From Daphnia pulex (lineage: Eukaryota; Arthropoda; Branchiopoda; Diplostraca; Daphniidae), in the NCBI RefSeq assembly GCF_021134715.1, contig NC_060020.1, forward strand, positions 3,906,001 through 3,970,000: 64,000 bases of DNA, in the 5' to 3' direction. Both the position numbers and the translations under genes were made by a program. Below the pieces are notes generated by a model. It ran no database searches. It was not told the origin of the DNA and saw nothing but the letters and a program-made list of their open reading frames with translations. This document shows positions 50,937 through 62,380 of the stretch, in pieces. How positions within the stretch are numbered: the first letter of the stretch is position 1; each line of letters starts with the position of its first letter.

Positions 50937-51453
50937 TTTTATTTTGCAGACTCGACGTTCACATGTCATGGACGCAACAGATCTTTTAATTAATTATTTA
51001 ATAATAACGCGACTTCAGTGGTCATACAAGATCTCCATAACGATTTTTCCCCCTTTTGACTGATTATCAATTGGAACTAGACTCGCTTTTAGATCAGTTT
51101 GAAACGCATGAATGGTATGCTCTCTTCGCTGCGTCTCCCCATTGCCACTAAATTTCTAAAGCTCCGCTTATCTCATTACGTATGTTTCCGTATTTGATTC
51201 TCCCCAAGTTTTTTTTGTTCTCGTCCATTTTTAAAGCTCAATACTATTTCTATAACACAATAAAAGTTCAGAATTCATGATAAACTACCAGTATATTCTG
51301 TCGCGCTAAGTAATAAATTTGGCTTCATTGACTACGACGATTTGTCAGAATTTAACAAGCCAAACGGCTGTCATTCTAATGTCGATGTCTCGTAACGCGT
51401 TCGGAAAGCGCAGTGCACCAATTGACGTTAATCAAGATACCGTATTACGTCCT
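50937..51453. other. Convergent 3' ends of RhoGAP and FPPS
   Basis: About 520 bp between two stop codons on opposite strands. It contains the 3'UTRs, with an AATAAAAG-type polyadenylation signal near 51260 for the RhoGAP. No gene is visible. Confidence 0.55.
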
Positions 51454-53213
51454 TCAATTTAATCTCTTGTAAATCTTCTCCATAAATCCTTGGAATACGG
51501 ACGTAGGAAGTTGTTGCTTGATTCCTTCTATCATTTGAGTTAACTGCTTATAACTATTTTCTTCATATTCAATGTATAACTTCGGGATGCCCAATTGTTG
51601 ATATAACGACTTCACCAGCTTCACGGATGAAGGATCTTTTGAGGCATAGTGCGTCTTGAATATTACAAGAATTAATAAATTTGTAGAAATTAAGAAAAAC
51701 TTAGAAATTGCACCCACTTCAATCAACTGTCGCTGAGCTGAATCACACAAAGGTAGAGCTGTTACAATTAGCCATGAGCATTTTCCATCTTCAATATCGG
51801 TGCCGATTTTACCCGTTACTTCAGGATCACCAAAACAGTCCAAATAATCGTCCTGTACTTGAAAGAATCGCCCCATGGGTAATAGAATATCTTCCGCTTG
51901 CTTAAAAAGACGTTCATCCTGGATTCCCGACTAGAAACAGGTAGGGAAATTACTAACTTGCACTGAGAAGATTTCTAATTAAACCAAAATATTCTTACCA
52001 AACGCATAGCAATGGCTACAGGTAAGTAGAAGGAGTAATATGCGGTTTTATACTTTACTATAGCATCGTATGTTTTCATTGTAAATTTGCTTAGATCAGG
52101 AGATTGGTTTGGATCTGGAGTTGAGTGCAAATCCATAGCTTGGCCAAGAGATGTCCTCATTGTAACCTATACAAGAATAAAGATATGGGGGACAAGATAC
52201 AAATTACAGGCTAAACCAGGTAGATTGCTATCAAAGATTCAAAGGTCATGTTCCACTTACGTCATGGAACAGTTCCAATATAGGAAGATAGTAATGCCGG
52301 TCTTTACAATATGACGAAAGTATCTGATATATTAGGCTTTCCAACAGTATAGAATCATTGAAAGCCTTAACACCTAGATTGTTCGTACGATACCAACAAG
52401 GTTTCATTCTTCGCGTGAGAGAATCATCCATGATATCATCTGCGACAAGGAAGAATGCCTGCAACTTAATACCAGAAAAAAAGAAATACATATAATCTCT
52501 ATGTAATAAAACTAATACTGGTTTAATGTGGATTGTTTTTTGTAATGACAGTAATATGAATTACTGTAAAATTGGGATAAGATTTGAATATTCCTGGGTT
52601 GATCAGCAGAAACAAAATAAACACTGAATACTTAACTGTAATCACATACCATTTCAACAGCCCAACCAAGTGCTATTGCTATTTCTATGTCTTGATCTGA
52701 AATTTGGTCATTTTTGAAAATCATGAAGCTTTCCACAACAGCCAGACCACGATTCATTTTCCCCCCTTTCAAATTATATTCGACAATCTATGCAATACAA
52801 GAGTTATTAAAATGAATATGTATTTTGTAAGTCAAAACAAACCTTTTCAATCCATTGTTGCATCGATGGCAATTCACTTAAGGTTGATGAGCTCTTCAAA
52901 CATCTCAAAATTTCTGGGAAGAATTTGTGAAACTGATCCTTAATTTTGCACGAAGAAGTCATGACTAGTAGATTGTTCTTGTTGTTAATATTATTTATCA
53001 GGACAATGATTTTCTTAAAATTTCAGTAACAGATGGGAGATGGATTAAGCTATCCCATCCCAAAACTGTACTTACCAATCGTTCCGTAATCTCTTGTTCG
53101 TTGCTTGAGGGACGACGGAGAACTGAACTAGATTTAGACGAGTGAAACTTTCTTAAGAGTTTTGGGGTGCTAGTTATTAACTGGTTTGAACGAAGCATCC
53201 GGTTTTGACACAT
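51454..53213 (-). CDS. FPPS: Farnesyl diphosphate synthase, two possible N-termini
   Basis: Condenses IPP with DMAPP and then GPP to make C15 farnesyl diphosphate for sterol-independent isoprenoids, prenylation and, in arthropods, methyl farnesoate. The core exons are 52962-52843, 52787-52650, 52458-52261, 52166-51999, 51930-51718 and 51654-51454, giving 345 residues from the ATG at 52962. Motifs: DDIMD (D93, D94, D97), with FF just before it as in animal C15 synthases; [12 protein letters not shown]; and the second Asp motif [10 protein letters not shown] (D235, D236, D239). The C-terminus is KIYKRLN. An upstream exon (53213-53076) encodes an Arg/Ser-rich, acid-poor leader ([19 protein letters not shown]) typical of mitochondrial targeting. 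It joins in frame only to an acceptor after 52938, giving 383 residues. The reported span uses the longer form. Confidence 0.92.
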
Positions 53214-53960
53214 GGCTCCAGTCCTTACAAGTATGTAAAATCTGATGTTAATCATATTAACCAAGTGATAAATTGTTAGTGTGAAGAAGAAACTTAATAG
53301 TTAACACAAATTAGGAAAAATCAGGGTATTGAAAAAGTAATTGAACTATGTCTAGACAATTTTCTTTATTCAAACGAAGTCGACAAACAAAAGCAGTCGA
53401 CAGAGATCGCGCGCTATCTGCTTTGACTGCATATATACTTGAATGCCTACCAGAATGTAGGGCAATAGGCTGCAACTTAAGAATCCAAACACCAGAGGTC
53501 ATTGTTTTTACGACATGTGATTTACGAGGTTCGAAAAAGAGTAGACCCACCTTAATTGAAAAAATTGCAATTGCAAACTGCAACAGTAATTATTATACGT
53601 ATATCATGTTCAGAATAAGTTCAGATTTCAAATGAAGAAAGTGCCAAGTTTTTTGGTTAAGATTAAGCGCCAAATACCCCTGTTTCTGATTTAAAAAAAA
53701 ACTAAATTGATCGATATTACACAACGAACAAGGGATTTAACCGAAATACCATGTATGGCGTTGGCGTAGTGTGTGTTTTCACAAACATATGAAAAGGACA
53801 ATCTGTATAATTCTGGCCCAAAGAATAAGTCTATTAATTGACGGACATTATATATTTACACAGGAATGTTAAATGACAATGATCTACAACACTTAGGCTA
53901 TAATAAAATGGTAAATCCCGCGCGGCCAGTAGCTTCCTCAAGAAATGGGTTAACCATAAT
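53214..53960. other. FPPS upstream region with an unassigned frame
   Basis: About 750 bp holding the FPPS promoter and the RNASEK 3' end. A plus-strand ATG frame at 53348-53635 is listed separately. Confidence 0.5.
53348..53635 (+). CDS. Uncharacterised 95-residue open frame
   Basis: I do not recognise this protein. It starts MSRQFSLFKRSRQTKAVDRD and has a basic N-terminus, a plausible amphipathic segment (ALSALTAYILECLPECRAIG) and four cysteines. It lies head-to-head with FPPS. It may be a short gene driven from the shared promoter, or chance. No splice sites, domain or signal peptide support it. Confidence 0.25.
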   Translation: MSRQFSLFKRSRQTKAVDRDRALSALTAYILECLPECRAIGCNLRIQTPEVIVFTTCDLRGSKKSRPTLIEKIAIANCNSNYYTYIMFRISSDFK

Positions 53961-54666
53961 TTAAACTTGATAAGAAACGCGATTGTTTAGCCAAAATTGG
54001 TGAACAGAGACACACAACGTAACTAAGTAAATGAGTGCAGCTATCCAACAGTTGTATGCATTCTGAAATGAAAAGAAATTTTGACTTATTAGTAACCTTT
54101 CAAACATCAGTTAAATAAATTTTATTCTAATAATTCTACAACAAATTTTTTTTTAATGTAGTGCCAGTAACACATTTTCTTATGAAAGTTGTCCACAGTC
54201 TAAATTGCATTTTGTGAAGTAATCAACACGAGAAATATAATATTGTTTTTTAGAAAATTTGCTGGTGATGGTCTTACTAGAGCTAATTAGTTATCATGAA
54301 ATTGTATTTAAGTTCATTCATGTTTTTAGAATTAATTCTTAGAGCTATGTTTTAAATACTTGTTCATAGCTGGCATTAACATCTTTGTAAAATGTATCCA
54401 GATCACTGTAATGCTCTTCAAGTGTCAAGTCTTCAGCTAGGGCCACACTGTGGGTGTAAAAGAATACACCCATCAGCACCTATAGTTAGTGAGATACAAA
54501 TTTAGTAAAGGATATGATGGAAAATTCGTGAATGAAGATTTTCACGATGATAAACAGGTGTAATGATTATATGAAAAATACGAGCGAAATTTCTTACCAA
54601 TTGAACGATTCCCCACACGCTCACAATTGTGCAACACAGAGAACACTTTGGGCCGCAGAATGGCAT
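53961..54666 (-). CDS. RNASEK: Ribonuclease kappa
   Basis: A small two-pass membrane protein, described as an endoribonuclease and found associated with the V-ATPase; in animals it is needed for endocytic uptake. Three exons (54666-54598, 54479-54360, 54062-53961) encode 96 residues, close to the Drosophila and human lengths (95-98). The match runs end to end: MPFCGPKCSLCCTIVSVWGI, then VQLVLMGVFFYTHSVALAEDL, an acidic luminal loop (EEHYSDLDTFYKDVNASYEQ), NAYNCWIAALIYLVTLCVSV as the second membrane span and a short tail. The ATG at 54666 is chosen because the family starts just before CGPK. A TTTCAG acceptor just upstream suggests a 5'UTR intron. Confidence 0.93.
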
Positions 54667-55502
54667 TTTTCTTGTAATGAAACTGAAAGACAAAATCAAC
54701 AGACAGACCGTAGCTGGTTGACGTTAAAGATGGAGTAATTTCAGCTGTCATGTGATTTTGTCGACTGCTCGTGAATAGTGCCCAAAACTTGCAGTTGCAT
54801 TATTCTTCAAAATTATTGGAGTTCAAACCGGTTTCAAATAGCTGAAAATGCAAGCTAAATCTTGAAAGTTGAAACAAACATGGATTCAAACTATATAAAT
54901 ATATATATATACTGTTTACATACAAACTTTGTTAGCGTCATACTACCATTAAAATCTATTTTTAAAGAAAACTAGTGCATGGAAAAATAATGCGAACCTT
55001 AACATAGAATAGAAGGCGGTAGAAAGAAATCAGCAGTTTCTTGTATATTTTCTTCTTCGGATTAGAGACCAATGTAGACAATTTTTTAAAGATTGTATTA
55101 CAGACTTAACTACAGTTTGCGAGAAGTCTAAGCGAGTTAAATCTAATAATGCCAATCAAAATCGTAAGTTGCAGGGTAAAACTGTTTTATTCAGATGCAT
55201 TTTCACAGGTTATATATCAACCACTAGGCCTTGTATGGGATGAGAATCAAGCTTTTACCAAAATATAAGAGCTTTGTTACTTAATACTCTAGTCTCTAAC
55301 ACACGAAAATAATTATTATATTTATATGCATATAAATATACGTGAAACATTTCAAAAATTACTTCAAAATCATTTTAAAACTTTCAACAACTATAAATGA
55401 GAGTCGTTTTCATAATGAGATTTTAACAATAGAAGGCAGCTTGAAATTACTTAATGGTAATAACAAATTTAAGGTTCAGTGTTAATAGCAGATTGGGAGA
55501 TT
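54667..55502. other. Intergenic between RNASEK and Rab
   Basis: AT-rich, about 840 bp, with a short TA repeat near 54896-54911 and another near 55318-55340. It contains the RNASEK promoter and the Rab 3'UTR. No gene is seen. Confidence 0.5.
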
Positions 55503-56606
<1,104 letters not shown>

Positions 56607-57120
56607 TTCACTTGTATCCTACAAATATGGTTATTTATGAAGGGTGAAAACCAAATTGATGAATATATATGAAGGTATCAAAACAAAATATATACTATAC
56701 TTAGTGAAAACAGTGTCATTACTGTGGACTGATTTCGCCTAGCTAACCTTTTCTTTATATAAACAAACACAAGAACTTCAATCCAAAAACTTCAATGTTG
56801 TTTTTAAATTATCCCGAAAGATGGATTCAACTATTAGTTTTAATATTTGATAAAAGATGGCAGCTAAAGATCCTTCATTTAATTTCGTGAAAGATGAAGT
56901 GACGCAACTAAATAATGTCAGATGCAAAACTGCAATTGGGTTTTTATTAATTGCACTATTTAGTAACCAATGCATGCACATGCACATACTAAATCAAGGG
57001 TAGCCCATTTTATCTTGGCTAAGTCACGTGCACAGCCTTTTTAACAAGCGATCCGGGACTCAACCGGTCCGAAATACCCCCTTTTTCCGGAGGTAGTTTT
57101 CGGACGTAGTCGGGATTTTA
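56607..57120. other. Rab upstream region
   Basis: AT-rich, with no gene recognised. It holds the promoter of the Rab gene and ends where the foldback element begins. Confidence 0.5.
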
Positions 57121-57126
57121 AAAATC

Positions 57127-57293
57127 GCTCGCGATCCTGGCGGATGACAGCCAAAGCATACGAGTTCTTTGCATCTCGGGCTTCAAAATACTGGTCGCAA
57201 GACTATAAAAGAGGGCCTTTCAGCTTGTCCTTCGGTTTAAAGTGAAGGCCAAGAACGTGCTGTTTCGGCTATCATCCGCCAGGATCGTGAGTG
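57127..57293. repeat. Foldback (inverted-repeat) element
   Basis: Two 21-bp arms (57132-57152 and 57267-57287) are inverted copies with one mismatch, and similarity continues outward and inward. The arms contain CGATCCTGGCGGATGA. Inside is a smaller hairpin (GGCCTTTCA near 57214 pairing with TGAAGGCC near 57243). The whole can fold into a hairpin of about 155 nt. It is GC-richer than its surroundings. It could be a MITE-like foldback or a structured RNA. Confidence 0.7.
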
Positions 57294-57299
57294 AGAGTT

Positions 57300-57850
57300 G
57301 ATAAAAATGGCGACTAGGCTGGGTGGGAAAATGGCCAAATGAGCCCTTTACTAGGTTATATAGTAATAACTCGGCCAATCTAATCCGGAATGTAAATTCC
57401 TTTTGGATTTGTATTGAGGGATGGCCGAGCAAATTTTTCTAAGAATTATTTAAATATGTTCGTCTTTTCCCAAAAAGCGATACCAAAGAACCCCCCAAAT
57501 TGTCAAAATTTGAAAAAACCCAAACTTCAATATAAAATATCTCCTGAACGGCAGAGGATATTTGAATTCTGAAAACACAGGCGAATCTGGAGTAGAAAAC
57601 TGGATAAGCCTGAAATTTTTCATATTTTTAGGACCTATAGCGGAATGGAAAAAAATGGGGGGTCCATGAATTTGGTGCGCTTGAGTGGTGGATTGCTTGT
57701 TAAATAAACAAACTATAGATCTAATTTTGCGATTTCCCTCTGTATTGAGTAAAATGGAATGACAATATTTTAATAGAAGAATTTCTTTCCTGCACAGAAT
57801 TCTTCGGATTCAATTATCGGCAAATATACTGCTTATAATTAAAGCTTACT
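57300..57850. other. Unique sequence between foldback and satellite
   Basis: AT-rich, with no gene. Minus-strand frames here (for example 57220-57432) overlap the foldback and are not taken as coding. Confidence 0.5.
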
Positions 57851-60800
57851 GCTTAAAATTTCAGAAAACAATTTTTTGCATGATGCTATTCTAAACATTG
57901 TACAAGAAATATACAATTTCCCTATTTTCAAAAAAATATTCTGTGTTGAATTTTTTTTTTAAACTGCGAAACACAGCTTTTGAATCTAATTTCGAAAATT
58001 CTTATATGATGAAATTGTTTAACCAATTTTGAAATCAATTTTAGCCACCCTTGTGACATACTTTTGATTGACGATAACTTATTTTTGATAACCCCCTTTT
58101 TGGCCCAATTTGACTATACTATTGATTTAGAAATGTATTTTGCGCGATGCAATTCTATTACATGAAATTTTTTAACTTTCTCAGGAAATAACTTGGAGAT
58201 GATTTTTTGCGTGAAACTATTTTACGACTTGAAAAGTATAGTACCATTCTAAATGGAATATAAAATTCGTCTATTTTAAATTTTGATTCGTAACTTGAAC
58301 ATTTTATACCTCGAATTGTGAAATCTTACTGTATTAACACTTTGCATGCTCTTTGTGGTAATTTTAGAAAAAATGTATTGTGCGCGATGCAATTCTATGA
58401 CTGATACTGATGAATTTTGTAACCTATTGTATGGAATAATTTTTAGACCGTGATTTTTTGCGTGAAACACTTCTACGACGTAAAAATAGCATTGTACAAG
58501 TAATAGAAAATTTATTTATTCTAAATTTTTGAAATCAATTTTGAAATTTTATTTTGGTAACCCTTGTGATAAAGTTTGTTTGAAAAATGTATTTGCTCGA
58601 TGCAATTCTATGACTTGAAATTTTGTAACCTATTGTATGGAATAATTTTTAGACCGTGATTTTTTGCGTAAAACTCTTCTACGTCTCTTCTGGATAATTG
58701 ATTTATTTATCATTTTTGAATGTCCGTTGAAAATTTTTGAAATCAATTTTGCAATTTTATTTTGGCAACCTTATGTGATAAACTTGTGTTTGATAAATAC
58801 GCATGTGATGCAATCCTATGACTGGAAAATTTGTAACCAATTGTATGGAATAATTTTAAGACCGTGATTTTTTGCGTGAAACTGTTCTAAGTCTAAGACT
58901 TAAAAACTAATGGCATTGTACAAGTCATGGAAAGTTTATTTGTTTTAAATTTTTGAAATCAATTTTGAAATTTTATTTTGGTAACCCTATGTGATAAAGT
59001 TTGTTTGAAAAATGTACTTTGCGCGATGCAATTCTATGACTTGAAATTTTGTAACCTATTGTATGGAATAATTTTTAGACCGTGATTTTTTGCGTAAACC
59101 TTTTCTACGGCCCTTCTGAATAATTGATTTATTTATAATTTTTGAATGTCCGTTGAAAAATTTTGAAATCAATGTTGAAATTTTATTTTTGCATCCCTAT
59201 GTGATAAACTTTTGCTTGACAAATACACATGCGATACCATTCTATGACTTGAAAATTTGTAACCAATTGTATGGAATAATTTTTAGACCGTGATATTTTG
59301 CGTGAAACTCTTCTACGACTTAAAAACTAATAGCATTGTACAAGTCATGGAAAGTTTATTTGCTTTAAATTTTTGAAATCAATTTTGAAATTTTATTTTG
59401 GTAACCCTATGTCATAAAGTTTGTTTGAAAAATGTACTTTGCGCGATGCAATTCTATGACTTGAAATTTTGTAACCTATTGTATGGAATAATTTTTAGAC
59501 CGTGATATTTTGCGTGAAACTCTTCTACGACTTAAAAACTAATAGCATTGTACAAGTCATGGAAAGTTTATTTGCTTTAAATTTTGAAATCAATTTTGAA
59601 ATTTTATTTTGGTAACCCTATGTCATAAAGTTTGTTTGAAAAATGTACTTTGCGCGATGCAATTCTATGACTTGAAATTTTGTAACCTATTGTATGGAAT
59701 AATTTTTAGACCGTGATTTTTTGTGTAAAACTCTTCTACGATTTAAAAACTAAAAGCATTGTAGAAGTCTTGGAAAATTGATTTATTTATAATTTTTGAA
59801 TGTCCGTTGAAAATTTTTGAAATCAATTTCGAAATTTTATTTTTGCAACCCTATGTGATAAACTTTTGTTTGCAAAATACACATGCGATGCAATTCTATG
59901 ACTTGAAAATTTGTTACCAATTGTATGGAATAATTTTTAGACCATGATTTTTTGCGTGAAACTCTTCTAAGACTTAAAAACTTATAGCATTGTACAAGTC
60001 ATGGAAAAGTTATTTGTTTTAAATGTTTGAAATCAATTTTGAAATTTTATTTTGGTAACCCTATGTGATAAAATTTGTTTGAAAATGTACTTTGCGCGAT
60101 GCAATTCTATGACTTGAAATTTTGTAACCTATTGTATGGAATAATTTTTAGATTGTGATTTTTTGCGTTAATTTCTTCTACGATTTAAAAACTAATAGCA
60201 TTGTACAAGTCATGGATAATTGATTTATTTATAATTTTTGAATGTCCGTTGAAACTTTTTGAAATAAATTTAGAAATTTTATGTTGGCAACCCTATGTGA
60301 TAAACTTTTGTTTGAAAAATATATGCGATGCAATTCTATGACTTGAAAATTTGTAACCAATTGTATGGAATAATTTTTAGACCGTGATTTTTTTGCATGA
60401 AACTATTCTTGGCTACGACTTAAAAACTAATAGCATTGTACGTACGAGTCATAGAGAATTTATTTGTTTAATATTCTGTGTTTTTATTTGTATTTTAAGG
60501 GTTAAAATCAATTTTGAAATCTTATTTTGGTAACCCTTTGTGTTGAACTTTTCTTTGAAAAATGAATTTCGCGCAATGCAATTCTATGACTTGAAATTTT
60601 GCAACCTACTGTAGGGAATAATTTGTGATCCTGTGTGATGCTATTCTACGACTTAAAAACGAATAACATTGTACAGCAAAGCGACCACAATTCAGTCATT
60701 TTAAATTTTTATTGTGTGCTGGGATTTTGAAATTAAATTATTTTTGCGTGAAACTATTCTACGACTTAAAAACTAACATCATTGTACAAGTCAAAGAACA

Positions 60801-62380
60801 TTTATTTTTTCAAATTTTTTATTGTCATTTTTGTCAACCTTTGTAATGTATACGTTTGATTGAAGATGTATTTTGCGCAATACAATTCTATGACTTGAAA
60901 TTTTGTTACCTATATTGCAGAAAATATTTTTAAAGAACAATTTTTTACGTAATGTTATTCCAAGACTTGAAAACTAATAAAACGCGAATTCATGATTTTG
61001 TATATTTTTAACTAAATTTTTATATCTATAACTTTGATAATCCACTGTTTCAAACTTTTGTATGAAAAATGTATTTTTTGTGCTGCAATTCTATGACTTG
61101 AAATTTTGTAACCCAATGTGAGGAATAATTTCAAAGGAAAATTTTTATCTTGAGATGATATTGTTCTACTTAAAAACTAATAAATAAAAGTACAACTCAT
61201 TTACTGATATGTTCAAGATTTTATAAATGAATTTTGAAATCTAATTTTGATAACCCTTTTGTTTATTGAGAAATGTATTTTGCGCGATGCAATTCTATTA
61301 CTTGAAATTTTGTAACCTTCTCAGGAAAAAACTTTGAGATGGTTTTTTGCGAACATTTTTAGTTTGTATCGAAATTATAGGAAATAACTTTCAGAGTGTG
61401 ATTTTTGCGCTATTCTACGAATGAATGCAAAAAATTACACAATGAACAAAAAAATTTAAAACATTTCAATAAATTGATGGGTGTCAGACATTTTAGAAAT
61501 CAATATTGAAATCTTATTTTGAAAGTCATCCTTGATAAACTATTGCTTAAAATGTTTCTTGCGCCATGATATTCTATGACTGGAAATTTTGTAACCTTAA
61601 AGAAACATTGTTTGGTCTAATATAACTCATTTGAGTCATTCCTGATTAAATCGTGTCATTTTAAAATTAGAATTTTTTTTATTTTTTTATGTGGTGAAAA
61701 TTTTAGAGCTCAATTTCGAAATATATTTTTGGAAACCATTTTTGATAAATTATTGCTTTAAAATGTATATTGCGCGATGCAATTCTATGACTTGAAATTT
61801 TGCAACCTTAAAGGAACATTGTTAATTCTAATATTCATTCACTCATTTGAGTCTTTCTTGATTAAATTGTGCCCTTTTACAATACAATCAGTTTTGAAAT
61901 TTTGTTTTGGTAACCAATGTGATAAAGTTTGTTTGAAAAATGTATTTTGCGCGATGGAATTCTATGACTTGAAATTTTGTAACCTTTTTAAAGGAACATT
62001 GTTTGGTCTAATGTCACTCAATTTATTCATTCTTGATTGAAATATTTATTTTTATCCTATTATTGCAAAAATTCACAAATAGAAAATGACTTGATTCTTC
62101 AAAGAAAGTTGCTTGAGTTTTAGATTTTCTGGATTATGTATAACAAATAATATTTTTATCCCATCGTATTGAATGCTGTGATTTTCATTTTTACATGTTA
62201 AAAAACAGGAGATTTTTTATTGACAGATATTCAAAAAAATTTAAACTCATTAAATATGGAATTACTTTCAAAATATAATCAACCTAAAAAGGTGCATAAT
62301 TAATACCGAAACTACATTTTGAAAAATAATTTGTGCGATGCAATTCTATGACTTGAAAGCTACGTTGCAACGGAATGAAC
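57850..62380. repeat. AT-rich satellite array, ~211-bp monomers
   Basis: About 19 tandem copies of a monomer marked by GCGCGATGCAATTCTATGAC. The mark occurs near 58143, 58382, 58594, 58805, 59021, 59231, 59441, 59652, 59885, 60094, 60325, 60571, 60872, 61080, 61285, 61561, 61773, 61951 and 62333. Spacing is about 209-215 bp in the core (58594-59652) and looser outside. Other shared blocks are TATGGAATAATTTTTAGACC, TTTTTTGCGTGAAAC and GAAATCAATTTTGAAATTTT. Two monomer types (A with TACTTTGCGCGATGC, B with ACACATGCGATGC) alternate in the core. Copies near both ends are degraded. Short open frames inside are by-products of the repeat. Confidence 0.95.

Noticed and set aside
61777-62040. Plus-strand open frame in the satellite
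   Set aside because: It repeats the satellite monomer (MQFYDLKFCNL appears twice) and so is a by-product of the tandem repeat.
57850-62380. CRISPR-like regular repeat spacing
   Set aside because: The repeated units are about 211 bp and contiguous, with no short repeat/unique spacer pattern; this is a eukaryotic satellite.
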